Positions 23,246 through 35,073 of a stretch of 64,000 nt of DNA are shown here, piece by piece (the stretch's first letter is position 1; each line of letters starts with the position of its first letter). The notes under the pieces are model-generated. The model made no database searches. It was given only the letters and a program-made list of their open reading frames with translations, and was not told the origin of the DNA. A program made the position numbers and the translations under genes. Source of the stretch: Chondrus crispus (taxonomy: Eukaryota; Rhodophyta; Florideophyceae; Gigartinales; Gigartinaceae); contig NW_005179159.1 in the NCBI RefSeq assembly GCF_000350225.1, forward strand, positions 124,001 to 188,000, read 5' to 3'.

Positions 23246-23589
23246 ACCAAAAACCATATTCGGGTTTGGACATTATCGGTTTCTATAATTGTCATAACCT
23301 AAACGGGTTATAAATACATAGTAACCGTTCCCGACCTAATTACCAATGTCTCCTTAATTGCCAATGTAGATTTTCGTGAAAAATTCGGTGTGTACAGTAG
23401 TACCTCCTACTAACGCTTTCGCGGTAAATTTAGTTTCACGAAGTGCATGTACAGTGGTCCCTCTCTATCTGGAATCTCGGTAGGTGAATATCCTCGATAT
23501 CTGCATGCTACTGCTCGAAACAAGCTCCGGAGAGTTGATTGCAGGTCGCACATGAGGTATTCATGAATACGGCCTAACTGAATACAGTA

Positions 23590-25837
23590 ACCTTCTGGGC
23601 GGCTCAATTCTGAACACTTTTCAGAAATGCAAAAATCGTTGAATTTACCAATAAAAACGATGTTTTCTTGCCCGAACTGAGGCCCGAACGAGCTTGAAAA
23701 CACAAAAGGGGTCAATTGTAAAAAGTTCGCGAAGCACTATGAACGCATGTGTGCCAAAAGCATCAATCCCGACGCCGCCGTTTTGGTTCTGCCATGCGAC
23801 AAGCTACCTTCACCTTCTGCAACATCCCTTCTGCGTGCCCTGGCCCACTGCGTTATCGGGATGTCATCCCAAACGTCCGTAGAAGGACCCTTTCGTGCCT
23901 GACCAAAACAAAGCTCTGCAGTGGGAGCGTGGTTTTCTTTCTCAGCATCAGACCCATTTCGGATGACTGGCACCTCAATTATCTTTCGAGTGGTGTGTCC
24001 AGGCTCCGAAACACAGTCTTTGCTACTGAACGAAACCTCTTTTTCCTTCGGAGCCTCGAGAAGTTACGCTGCTGCTTTGGACGCACTTGATTTGCGGCCT
24101 CTTCGTAACACTTTTGCAAACTTTGTAGGCGTGACGTTGGTATTTAAAAGTCGGTTGACCTTGAACTTATGGTTTAGGAGTACCTGTATCTCTGCGAGTG
24201 ATTTTTGTGCACAACCACCCCGGTTTGAAATTCGACTTATTTTCTCGAGAAGGTGACGCGACTCACGTCGGGACTCTACGATGCAATCAGTTCGCCAAAC
24301 GTGACTCCTGCGGGTTGGGGATTGGTAGGTAAGGTTCCGAGGGGAGTTGTCGCTGACTTGGCTTTGTTCGAAGCGGTCCATAAATTGGCAGTTCATCGGC
24401 CACAAGCCTGCTTCAATGAAGGATTTTTGGGCAATATCTGGAGTCAGGGCACGGTGTCCGGCCACCGCCAACTTGATTTTAAAAGCCGTATTCACCCACG
24501 GGAGATGACTTATCATCAGCAAATCATCTCTCGTCTTTCCTACCGTGCGGTGAAAGTACTTGTTGATGGATTGGTCACATAGCTGCAGTAAGTGGGTGGT
24601 ATTAGCGAATAGTTTAACGACCAGAATCCGAAGCTTTTCGCATTCTTGCAGCCATGCCTCTCCTTGCGGAGAGCTGTGGCCATCTACAAGCAGCGAAATG
24701 TGCTCATCAGCAGGTATCGTCTTTCGTGCATGTTCGTTAATGTGGTGCACAACTTTGACGATAACGCCCTTATCGATGGACCCATGATTGGTGACTACCA
24801 GTTCAGTGTCAGCAGGAAACTAATTTCTGTTGCACAGCCAGTGAGGTACGCCCGTGTTGTCAGTGAAGTCTGCCGAATCAAGCGGAGAGCGCCAGGATTT
24901 CATGACTTTCATCCCTGAGGCAATAATAAAAAGTGGGGCAATATTGCCACAGGCTGCTACCGCAATACCAGCTGTCTTGTTTTCCGGGATCTTTTATTCC
25001 TCTTCGCGCTCCGCTCTGGTTACTTGTCCATGAGGCAAAACACTTGGTCTTTTGTCCATACTCGCCACAGACCGCTGTCTCGTCCCAGTTCCAGATTTTT
25101 CGCCGGTCTGAAAAAAGGTCTGGGAACTTTTTCTGAAGTTTCTGGATTACATCTTTTAGCCCCATATGAGTGGTGTTTTGGGCTGCAAGCCTTGCGCTCG
25201 AAACCTGCTCCGACGCGCGAAACGTCAGTTCCTTATGTCGGGCTCGGAAGGATCGGATTGCGTCGGAGGAAGGGACACCGTTGGAAAAGGAGTTACGTCC
25301 ATCCTGCGCAATTTGTCCCTGTACGCTCTTCATAAGGGCACAATCTACTGCAAATCCTCTCTCAGCAGCTTCTAATGTCCTTGACACTCCTAAGCTTTCC
25401 TCAGCGCTAGACAAAATCGGACGGCGACCAGCGAAGTGTGACTCAGGGTCTAGCAGTTTTCAAGCCTTTTTGTGTCCTTTTCTGTCAATGCTTTCTTGAT
25501 GCTGCACACGATGGAAAGAGAGACGTCCGTTCGGCTGGAGACTGTTCTTGCGGGATCGCCGCGCATCAGGAAGTGATGTGCTTTTTCTCTTCCTACACGC
25601 TCGGCTTTGCGTCTGGCGAGGCGTTTCTTGTGCCCAATTGTTTGAGCCCGAATAGAGCGTGGCATTTCGCCGCAAGAGGCACCGTCTGTTGCATTACTAG
25701 GGATCAGAGAGAGTGTAGGAGGGTATGAGATGGCCGAGCGGTGGTTTTCTCAGAAGGGGTGGAGGTTTGAGGGCGGGAGTACGATGGATTGTTTTTTTAG
25801 AATTGACCCCTTTTTAGAATTGAGCCGCCCAGAAGGG
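23590..25837 (-). mobile_element. pogo/Tigger-like DNA transposon
   Basis: The 2248-bp element has terminal repeats of about 22 bp that share CCTTCTGGGCGGCTCAATTC. TA lies on each side (23588-23589 and 25838-25839), the usual pogo target duplication. A second repeat, GGGGTCAATT, lies next to the right terminus and about 110 bp inside the left one. It encodes a degenerate DDE_1 transposase on the minus strand. Confidence 0.8.
24064..25665 (-). pseudogene. pogo/Tigger-like transposase (DDE_1), degenerate
   Basis: The N-terminal part (25665-25450) looks like the helix-turn-helix of pogo transposases. The next piece (25414-24878) contains the second DNA-binding region and the first catalytic motif WNWDETAV (about 25070). 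The last piece (24750-24064) has the second motif SLLVDGHSSP and a likely third Asp in LQLCDQSINKYF. Frame changes near 25430 and 24880-24750 and a stop between them break the gene. Such proteins bind the terminal repeats through CENP-B-like domains and insert at TA. Confidence 0.75.
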
Positions 25838-27508
25838 TACCACAAGCATATCTTACTCATAAAATGCCTCATACAAGGGCATTCTATGAGACGAAACTGA
25901 GCTATGATAACTTTATTAGTTATAGATGTGGTTCAATTTCCAGTTTTCCCGGGCAATCGAAATTTGACACATCTCAAACACGCAAACCAAGCCAAGCAGA
26001 CCCACATTACTCAATATTTTGGTTAAACTTATGGGATTGTTACACATTTGGGATGTATATGAAACATCCCCAGTTACTGAATTTACACCGTAACTGAATA
26101 TGGAAGGAAGCAACCATCCATATTCAGATATCGAGGGATCACTGTATATCGAAATGCAAACACGAATGACTTGTGTTTTGGGCGCCAAAACATTCCCAAG
26201 AGCCTCAACGTTCATCACATCGGCTATAAAATGCCACTACACTCCCAGAAAGCCCTTGAAAATAACCGACGGGCTCACAGAGTCCCATACAGGTTCCATC
26301 GTTGCAAAGATGGAATCACCTGATATCCTCAAACTCCAACATGCAGTCTTCCGGCATGTCACAGTGCTGCTGAGCGTCGTCAATTGGCTTCTTTCGCACC
26401 GGTCAGGCGTTTGCAGGAGGAATGTCTCGCACAGAGTAGAGGTGAGAGACGCTTGAAGACTCGTCTCCGAATTGGAAAGGGAGCAGCGCCTCAATGAGAT
26501 TGCAAAGAACGTGCTGAACGGTGACGCGTGAACGAGGAGGGGAAATCGAATGGAGAGGATTGTCTGGGACAGAGCAGAACGAAAGCTGAAGAATCGAAGC
26601 GTTTGTTTAATCCACGAGAACTCTGTGGTCTTCCAGAGATCTTCTCTCTCCAAAGTGGGAGTTTTTGAGAACTTGTCTTAAACTGTGACTAGTGAGAAAG
26701 CATTCGTATTGCGAAAGCTGTAACCTCATAGACACTGTAAGAGGTTACGATCTTGAGTGGAGGTAGGGAGATTAAAGTTTTGAACCGCCACCTTAATAGT
26801 GACTTAATGGAGATATACGATATTCCTAATTTGATGTAGTGCCTGCTAAGATAAGCATATCAGAGGGCCTTTGGCCATGAGGTGGCGAAAGCCATTTCGC
26901 CCAATAAGAACGCCCCGGACCGCTGCCGTCCATACTTGGACGGCTGCCATTGAGCGACGAATCTAGCCGGACCAAAAGTGAGAATTTTGTATGCGCACCA
27001 TCGTAGATTTAACTATTAATTAGTAATCTACACTCGACGGCAGCGAGGTATCGCGCCCACCAGTCTCGGACTGGATGACATAAAGTTGTGTGACCGGAGG
27101 CAGCTCGCCCCCTCTCACCGGAGAGGGACACACTCTTGATCGCGTTTATTGCTCACCTCGTTCAGTGCCCATAACATGACCAGATTTCACAGAGATACTG
27201 TAGACATGCTCATGTACTGCTTTGGTTGAGAATGCCGGGCCACGGCGCGTAATGTTATGATAACCAGTAATTGGCAATTATGCACTTCTCGTAAAATGAC
27301 TGCGTTTTTGAAGGTTGTTGAATGGAAGCGTGTCTTGCCGCTGATGGTTGAGCTAGAAAGCGGTGGCCTAAACTACACGAGTTGCAGTGTTTGGGTGGTA
27401 GATGGCTTTTGAATGGCTTCGAGTGAGCAAGTTCAGCAGTTTTTTCAATTAAAAAGGTCGATTAAGTACTAAGGTAACGGACATTTTGGCAATTAGGTCG
27501 GGAACGGT
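25838..27508. other. Right arm of the outer TA element, no gene recognised
   Basis: Short open frames on both strands (for example 26237-26653 minus, 138 codons) have no recognisable motif and mirror each other across strands, as random frames do. Confidence 0.45.
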
Positions 27509-27510
27509 TA

Positions 27511-29320
27511 CTGTACCACCTCTTCTACAGTTCGCATGCTTCTGTAGGCGGGTACACTGCGGTTATTTCAGGTGGTCGGCGTGTAGGCGCGAAGTCATCC
27601 TGTTGACTTGTTCGTCTACTGTCCATGCCGCCGTTCGAGATTGTCTCAAGCCTTCCACGTGATCATGACTCCGAGACCAGAATCTTGATTGCAGGTCCAG
27701 GAGAGAAAGCTCGACAATTCACAAATGGACCGCTCTGCTTTACGTTGCAGCCAGGACTCTCACTGCTACACCACCAGACTACAGACTTTGGAAACGTTGG
27801 ACAGTGTGTGGCGCAGGGTGGTTGTGTCTACCCACGGATTCCGCGAGGGCCTCTGTTCAGGTTTACCACCGGCATCTGATGAATGCAGTGGAACTATAAG
27901 AGAGGACACGAGTTGAGGTCATGTTCGGGTGTACAACAAAGCAAATTTCATGTGGTGGTTGTCATGAGAGCCATACGTGCACACGTAGCACACGCATGAC
28001 AGCACAATTAGATCACCTCTCTCGCCGCCATCACACAGATCCCTATCCTCCTTATGAGGTAGACAGGCAATAGGCATCAGTAAACGGAGTCATCGATCTT
28101 GCCCACAGTGATTCTATAGAAACCCGTACTGTACCTTCATGGGGCGAAGCGTATCTGCTCCTCGGTTCGATCGCACAATCTCCTTTTTCAGCTGCCGTAT
28201 CCTGCCATTAGGAATGCGGCGACCTGCATCGCTATGTTCTGGAGATGAGCGGTGGCTGGACGTGTGCTGGTGGCGGTATTGCACATTGCGGGCTCATATG
28301 TAGGACATAGGTAGCGTATAATTATTGCGAATATTGGACATACCGGGCAGGACAAACCGACGAGTAAAGCGGACGTCATCAACACCGTTGTCCTAAATAC
28401 ACTATTTAGCGCCTTACGCACGCGCGAGACTATTTCATAGGAGGGCTAAGGACACTGTTAACGCGAGGTTTGGACCAAACTCCTTGTCTTGCGAGGGAAG
28501 AGATCGCGACTGTCCTTTTATTTTTTGCGTCTCGTTTTTCGACGCGTTTGCGAGATGAGTGCATATCTCTTTAACTGTCGCTTGTGTAGACACTCCGATC
28601 TGACCAAAAGAAACCCCCAGGAACGATGCTGTTCCATCGAGGCTCTTCTCCCTCCTGGAGACCTGGGCTTTTATAGAACTACAGACCGAATTAAAGTCCT
28701 ATGTAGAACTATCCATTAAACAAGGAAAGATGATTTGCACCGAGGTAGTCCTCTCCTCGCCAGGCATTTTGATTTCTTGAGAGACTATGCATTAGCACTA
28801 CTGTCCAGCTATTACCCGTCAGCTGTCACTGTGGCAATACCGTATTATTAGCGAAGGGAGCAACTCGAATTGGGTCTGCACTTGGCACCCCGACCAACGC
28901 ATGTATCCATCTGCATGTCCAACGGCTGCAGTTTCCAACATGCGTTTCCCAGCCTTTCATCGAAGACAATGCCCATTCATTGTCATGGCCGGATGTCCGT
29001 GGCCATACGGTCGCGGTCTTCTTACGTATCAACTTGCGACCACACATGCTAGCCTGTCCAACTGTTCGCTGCTTCCTATCTTGGGTTTCCACCAAGTGTG
29101 AACACTCACGCTCTTCCGCGACACAAGTCTCGAGAGACCACACTGCGAAAACCAGCTGGAAACACATGGCCATACTATCCTCACCCAACACGGTACAATG
29201 AAGCAGCGTTCCAGACTATTCAATACTTAATGCTCTCCGTGCCTGCCGATCACGGTGTGTCCCATTCTAGACTGGGTCAAGCAAGAGGTACGCGGTCCCC
29301 TTCTCTATACCGGCAAAACG
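27511..29320. other. Intergenic stretch upstream of the secreted-protein gene
   Basis: No supported gene or repeat. The promoter of the gene at 29321 should lie at its right end, but no clear TATA box was found. Confidence 0.45.
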
Positions 29321-30439
29321 ATGAGGTTTGCTTCAGCTCTTCTTGTCCTTGCATATGCATTCTACGTCCAGGCATGGCGCTTCGATATCCAGAGCATGTT
29401 TAAGAGTGGACCGCTAACCTTTCTACGACGCCCGAGCCAGGACAATCAAGCCGCAGCAGAAGATGTTGAGCCTCAGACCCTACCGAGATACAATGCGTTT
29501 CGGGACAGACAATTACAACTCTCAAACTTACCCTGCGTCTTAGATGACATTCAAACTATTGGTGCTTGCCTATGTGCCGAAGCCCGAGATCTCAAAGGAC
29601 TCAGATTCACGCGTCGAGATACAGCGTTTTGCACCTCCCTTTTACAGCTCGAACCCGAACTATGGAGGCAAGAGTGCGACGCCTTCAAAGACTCAAACGG
29701 AAACGTGCAACTGTATCGCCTGGTACATGTTGTATTCAACATTCTTGGAGAGTGCAAGCCTGAGAGAGTGGAGAAAGAAACAAGAATTGCGAGGGGAAGA
29801 TTTGCGACTTCCGATTGCACCGGAGAGGAGTGCAATACGAGTACAACGGATGAGATAAGGACAAGTGCGATGCAGCCGCAGGTGGGAATATCCGGTCTCC
29901 GAATGTACATGGAGGGGCTGAATGGAATAGGAGATGACTTGACATCCGGGGCGGCGGAGGAATTGACGTCCCCTATGACGTACGTGGAAAGCAGGGTACG
30001 ACAAATCAATCGTTTTATACCAGACGAGCGGGGCAACATTCTCGGAGTTCTCGAAGTGTTGTCGCGAGTTGGGGACAAGGTTGTTGGGATTTTGAGGCCA
30101 GTTCCGTCAGGCGAAAGAGGACGACATCGAAAACTGAATCACAGGATCGAATGCAAATTGAAAAATGGAAAGTTGTTGAGGGCTGTTTTAACCGGAAGGA
30201 CGGTGGAGCTAATGACGAACAATTTGGTAGAAGTGGAGTTGCCACAAACAGCTGTGAAAGATATTTCATACCTGGATGCTACTGATCGCCAGAGAGGACG
30301 TCAGGGAGGACGACGGGTTATAGTGGTTGCCTCGAAGTGTCGACCGAGGAAAACTGCTGAAGGGAAATTAATGTTAATCTGCGAATGCAGGAGAAGGGGA
30401 AGGCGCAGAGGAAGTAGCAGCGGTACGGGAACAAGGTAA
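29321..30439 (+). CDS. Predicted secreted protein, Cys-containing, basic C-terminus
   Basis: An uninterrupted frame of 372 codons from ATG 29321. An in-frame start 22 codons upstream exists, but the ATG at 29321 begins a clear signal peptide (MRFASALLVLAYAFYVQA, likely cut after VQA). The mature protein has several cysteines in its first half (LPC, ACLC, AFC, ECDAF, GEC, CTGEEC), suitable for disulfides, and ends in an Arg-rich tail with RRRGRRRG. No family is recognised. It is one of the few genes here without transposon features and looks like a single-exon host gene. Secretion is inferred from the leader only. Confidence 0.6.
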   Translation: MRFASALLVLAYAFYVQAWRFDIQSMFKSGPLTFLRRPSQDNQAAAEDVEPQTLPRYNAFRDRQLQLSNLPCVLDDIQTIGACLCAEARDLKGLRFTRRDTAFCTSLLQLEPELWRQECDAFKDSNGNVQLYRLVHVVFNILGECKPERVEKETRIARGRFATSDCTGEECNTSTTDEIRTSAMQPQVGISGLRMYMEGLNGIGDDLTSGAAEELTSPMTYVESRVRQINRFIPDERGNILGVLEVLSRVGDKVVGILRPVPSGERGRHRKLNHRIECKLKNGKLLRAVLTGRTVELMTNNLVEVELPQTAVKDISYLDATDRQRGRQGGRRVIVVASKCRPRKTAEGKLMLICECRRRGRRRGSSSGTGTR

Positions 30440-30794
30440 GCCGATTTGTACAAGCAGGAGCTACCGCTCTTCCCTCCGAGATCGTTGTGGATAAAAGTTC
30501 CATGCCGCCCCTTACCGTGCTTCGCTCAATTTGCTCAACGAGCTCGATGTAAATTAGTTTTTGACTTGGTCTGTCTGTGGGAAGAAACCGGCTTATCAAT
30601 GTACCTCATCGCCTTTTGACACCGGAAAACACCTGCTGTTAAACAAACCCGACTGTCAAAGTTGCGTTTATATTTTAGCCGTCGTTGTCCAGTTCTGCTG
30701 AATCAAGGGTAGCAACACTGAAGTAGATGCTTACTCACCGAATAAGGTTCTTATGGTGCAAGGAACGATGTCTCTGTCTTTACTGAGGCTCTAG
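30440..30794. other. Spacer between secreted-protein gene and MITE cluster
   Basis: No gene recognised. It ends in CTCTAG, which is repeated after MITE A. Confidence 0.45.
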
Positions 30795-31249
30795 TGTCTA
30801 GGTGACAAATGACCTCATATGAGGTCACTTTTCAACTTATTTTTCTCGACTTGTGCTAGCTCAACAAGATGGAAAAAAGATACTCTCGACACGGCAGTTG
30901 ACTTCTGCGTTGCGGACGGGTGGAGTTTGGTGAGATCTGCACGTCTTCTCCAGCCATTTTTAAAATGCCCAAAAAGGAGCCTTTTTTGACCAACCTCAAA
31001 ACGTTTTATGTTGATATCTTCGAAACCAAAACGCCTGTTTAAAAAGTCAACTCATTATTGATACTTCATTAGATTCTTAGTCTCTCTGTGCATTGACAAC
31101 CGCCATCCCAATGTTTTGCAAGATGTTATTGCCGAGCGCGTATACGTTAAAGAAATAGTGTCCAAACAGAATGTTTTAAAGTTTCGATTTAATTTATATA
31201 TTTTTGCAAAAAAAGCTGGCCTCAGGTCAAATTGCTTGTCGTCTAGACA
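30795..31249 (+). mobile_element. MITE A of the piggyBac-like family
   Basis: 455 bp with the same left end as the full elements (TGTCTAGGTGACAAATG, CCTCATATGAGG) and right end TCTAGACA. The interior is non-coding and unrelated to the transposase. The flanks are CTCTAG on both sides (30789-30794 and 31250-31255). The internal palindrome near the right end is decayed. Confidence 0.8.
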
Positions 31250-31255
31250 CTCTAG

Positions 31256-31737
31256 TGTCTAGGTGACAAATGGCCTCATATGAGGTCACTTTTCAACTTA
31301 ATTTTTCTCGACTTGTGCTAGCTGAACAAAATGGAAAAAGATACTCTCGCCACCGCAGTTGACTTCTGCGCCGTGGAAGGGTGGAGCTTGGTGAGATCCG
31401 CACTTCCTTTCCAGGCTTTTTGAGAATACCTAAAGAAGAAGCTTTTTTAAAGAACATCAAAACGTTTTTTGTTGATATCTTCGAAACCAAAACGCCTGAT
31501 TAAAATATCATCCGATTGTTGATACTATATTAGATTCTTAGTATTTCTGTGTATTCATAACTGCTATCCCGATGTTTTGCAGGAAGCTATTGCCGAGGGA
31601 ATATTGGTTAAAGAAATGGTGTCTAAACTGATTTTATAAAATTTCGATTTAATGTATACTTTTTTGCAAAAAAAAACCCGGCCTCATATGAGGCCAAGCC
31701 TGACCTCATATGAGGCAAATTGCCGGTCGTCTAGACA
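31256..31737 (+). mobile_element. MITE B of the piggyBac-like family
   Basis: 482 bp, a diverged sister of MITE A with the same interior theme (CTCGACTTGTGCTAGCT) and intact terminal palindromes. CTAG borders it at 31252-31255 and 31738-31741, and the latter is shared with the next element. Confidence 0.8.
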
Positions 31738-31944
31738 CTAGTGTCTAGGTGACAAATGGCCTCATATGAGGCCAGTTTTTAGGCGGGCTTTTGCAATTCG
31801 AATAATTGCAGAAATTTATCGCTACTGTAGTGAAAAGCTTACGACTAGAGTACTAAACGTTGGCAGACCAGAAAACATTCAATTCCGTATCTCAATCTTC
31901 CCTAATCAACACTTTCGTCTTTCTCTTCCCAAAATTTCTTCAAA

Positions 31945-34047
31945 ATGGTGAGCGTCAATGATCCTCGAATTATTACAGGTAACAGCGTCCACACTCGTGC
32001 AAGACTGCTCACAGCTCAGAGTAAATGTCGTCGCATGTATGGAGCCTCCTGGAAGATCAAGTTGGTCACGGGAACTGTCATTAGCATAAAAACTGACAAA
32101 GTGAAGGGTCCCAGTGTCACTTCAGTCAGGGCTAAATGGGAATTATCAGATGGCGTCAAGGAAGTCACGCTTCGCATAGCTAACATCAAGGCTGGTGAAG
32201 TGATGGACCTGATCGATGACGGTCCTGAAGATCATATCCATCAAGAAACTGACCATTATGCGCAACCGGAGCCTACAGAAGACCGCGTGACGCCACTGGA
32301 AGGAGCATTCAGCCCGAGTACGAGAATCTCCGAGAGTGACGAAATAGATTCCCAAGATGGCCTCATGAATGTCCACGGCCGGGCCTGGAAGCGTGAGGAA
32401 GTCACGATGCATTTAAATGGTATGATACCGCCGAGAAGATGGAAGGTGATTGGACCGATTGATGAGATTGTATCCCGTGGTCACAGTCCATCTCAAGTGC
32501 ATCCCATGGACTACTTCATGTGGATGTTCCCACAGGAGCACTTGGCATTAATGGTCTCCTACACCAACGATGCAATGGAATCAAGGGGACTTCGCTTGAC
32601 TACAAGAGGTGAAATTTTGAAGTTTTTCGGGGTCCTAATCCTTATGACTCGGATTGAATTCAGCACCAGAAGGTCTCTTTGGAGCTCACAGGAAACCAGC
32701 AAATATCTCCCGCAACCTCAATTCGGAAACATCATCTCCCGCAGAAGATTCGAGGAGCTTCGTCAGAATGTCACGTTCAGCTTTCCAGCTGACTCAAATG
32801 ACAGATGGGGTATGATCAGGGACTTCATAGTCGCAATCAATGATCACAGAGCATCACATGTGATTCCATCACAGAACATCTGCGTTGATGAGAGTATGTC
32901 ACGCTGGTATGGACTTGGAGGAGATTGGATTGAAACCGGTCTTCCTCATTATGTGGCCATGGACCGAAAACCCGAGAATGGCTGTGAGTTGAAGACTGCT
33001 GCATGTGGATAAAGTGGAATCATAATAAGAATTGAGAACGTCGTCTCAGCTGAGGAGACTTCTTTAAAGGATTTTGAAAGTGACCACTTACACGGAACCG
33101 CAGTGACTTTAAGGTTGTTACAGCCATGGTTTCACACCAATCGTGTTGTCTGCGCGGATTCGTACTTTGCTTCTGTCCACACGGCTGAATCACTTTATGA
33201 GAAAGGTCTTAGATTCACAGGTGTAGTGAAGACATCTACCAAGAAATATCCGATGAAATATCTATCTCATCTGGAGATTGCTGAAAAGGGAGAGCACGTC
33301 ACACTAGTTCCGAAGCCGGTGGCCGGGCCTCATCTCATGGCAGGGATGTGGGTGGACCGAGACCGCAGATACTTCATTAGTTCTGTCGGAACATCCAACG
33401 AAGGAACTCCAATCTACCGCGAGAGATGGCGTACACGTCATGGCGTGACAAGAAAAGAGGAATTGTCTATCCGTATTCCCTCAGTCTGTGAGCAGTATTA
33501 TGAAACTTGCTCTCAGATTGACCGCCACAACAGGTCTCGACAGGATGATCTCGGCTTGGAAAAGAAGTTCGAAGTCAAGGAGTGGTCTATGCCTGTCAAC
33601 ACTTCTTTATTGGCCATTTGAATTGTGGATGCATGGAAACTGTATGCAGGTGCAAAAGGAAATGGTTCTAAGATGTCTCCAAATCAGTTTTATTGTGAGC
33701 TTGCTGACCAGTTGATTGATAACAAGTTTGATCGTATATCGTTACGTCAGCGAGAATCAGACAGTGCTGTTGAAGATGAAGATGTTGGGTTTGGCAGTGG
33801 AATTGGTACTCACCTAACTCCAACCACTCGCAAGCGGAAAAGCGCATCCGGTGAGGAGACTTGTGCTCTTTATCAATCCAGGTGCAATATTTGCAAAGGT
33901 ACAAAAAAGTCAAAGTTTATTTGTTCAGCCTGCAAGGTATATTTTGACAAAGAAGTATACCTTTGTCATCACCAGACTGGGCGTGACTGTTTCAAGAAAC
34001 ATGTCGACGAACGTCACGATTTTACTTACAAAGGTAAGTACTCCTAG
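31945..34047 (+). pseudogene. piggyBac-like transposase, copy 2, with two in-frame stops
   Basis: The frame runs from ATG 31945 to 34047 with TAA at 33010-33012 and TGA at 33619-33621. It lacks the third stop seen in copy 1 (TGG here, TAG there). Motifs are as in copy 1: CVDESMSRWYG, CADSYFASV, a segment DRDRRYFISS and the C-terminal Cys/His finger. Since both copies share the TAA and TGA but have different flanks, an ancestor that already had the stops seems to have moved, either with enzyme supplied in trans or with stop readthrough. Confidence 0.85.
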
Positions 34048-34318
34048 TACTTAAAGCGTTCTCGGCCACTAAAACTGACTAAATGGGTCAGCATTTGAGT
34101 AAAATAGAGCAAAAAGAGATAAAAAACTCTTTTTGCCCCCTATGGTTCTATCCTGCGTCTAAAGCCTTGCTTGGAAGACCTGCAGCCGTGTCGGAATGCC
34201 CCTTTATGAGATGTCACCGTATTCAATCTCATGTTCGAGTGGGCGCTATAAAGCGTCCTGGGCTGCAAGTCACGAACAAAAACCATCGAGATCCCCGAAG
34301 GGATTTTTCGACCACTAA

Positions 34319-34388
34319 AGTGTTCAGCGAGGAGTTGAACCCCGGCATCTAAGACTCAGCGATCCTTGCAGACCACTGCGCTGGCTTT
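34319..34388 (-). other. tRNA-like sequence inside piggyBac-like copy 2
   Basis: Same A-box and B-box arrangement as at 2952-3021, with GGTTCAACTCC forming a tRNA-like T-arm. Not a complete tRNA. Confidence 0.5.
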
Positions 34389-34593
34389 TCAGTTACTAAC
34401 TAGTCGTTTATAGTTGTCTTTATAGTCGTTCAAATTTCTACTTCGTAAAAATTGTGCTCCTTTTGTTCTATACTTGCGAAAATCTTAAATTTTGTTTAAA
34501 TTTTACTGTAGAGCATTTGACCTCACATGAGGTCAAGGGTGACCTCATATGAGGCAAATTGCCGGTCGTCTAGACACTAGCGGTGATGGGCGC

Positions 34594-35073
34594 TAAGGGC
34601 CATTCCATTCATCGTGATTGGCAATCATGCAATCACGCAATCACGCGATCACGACATTAATTTAACGTCGTTCTGCATCGTTCTTTTCTCCAACGTGTGC
34701 TACTTGTAGCTGTAAGCACATTTCCACGGCTCTGGAAGGGCAAAGGTTTCAAAGGAGGTAATGATGGCACGGCAAAGAGAGTAGATCCTGCATTCTGGCT
34801 TTCCCACATGTGCAACCCTGGGTTGCACAAGCAGCGCGTTGACTATCATTTCGAAATGCACCAATATTTCAATGGGGTTTAAATCTTTTAGAATTGCAAG
34901 GAGCATTACAGGAAGTTGGTGCACAAGATTAATTTTAAGTCGATTGTTTATTTCTTTAATGAGCATGACCATTTTTTAGGAAACGTAATATAAACAACCA
35001 ACCATAAGGGAGCAGGCACTATTTATTGACGTGATTGCGTGATTGCTAATCACGATGAATGGAATGGCCCTTA
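34594..35073. mobile_element. MITE with TAAGGGCC ends and CACG-rich repeats
   Basis: The ends are inverted repeats of about 44 bp beginning TAAGGGCCATTCCATTCATC and containing tandem CGTGATTG-like units. The interior is non-coding. A minus-strand frame includes DLNPIE, a string seen in Tc1 transposases, but without other motifs. A truncated relative lies at 52364-52578 in the opposite orientation. No clear target duplication. Confidence 0.7.

Larger units (their letters stand above)
23324..27508. mobile_element. TA-flanked element bounded by inverted repeats, containing a nested pogo-like element
   Basis: ACCGTTCCCGACCTAATT at 23324 recurs inverted at about 27491-27508, and both outer sides are TA (23322-23323 and 27509-27510). 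This is the form of a Tc1/mariner/pogo superfamily insertion. Apart from the nested pogo-like element (23590-25837), the remaining 1.9 kb shows no recognisable transposase, so the outer element was probably non-autonomous or is badly decayed. Confidence 0.55.
31742..34576 (+). mobile_element. piggyBac-like DNA transposon, copy 2
   Basis: 2835 bp, exactly the length of copy 1, with no net indel and only scattered substitutions. Flanked by CTAG (31738-31741 and 34577-34580). The terminal palindromes are as in copy 1. It directly follows MITE B. Confidence 0.88.

Noticed and set aside
34615..34660. Short spaced CACG repeats as a CRISPR array
   Set aside because: Units are 7-8 bp, directly tandem and part of MITE termini; no spacers.
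34700..34972. DLNPIE in a minus-strand frame of the MITE as a Tc1 transposase remnant
   Set aside because: No other Tc1 motif is present and the related copy at 52364 does not keep the string.
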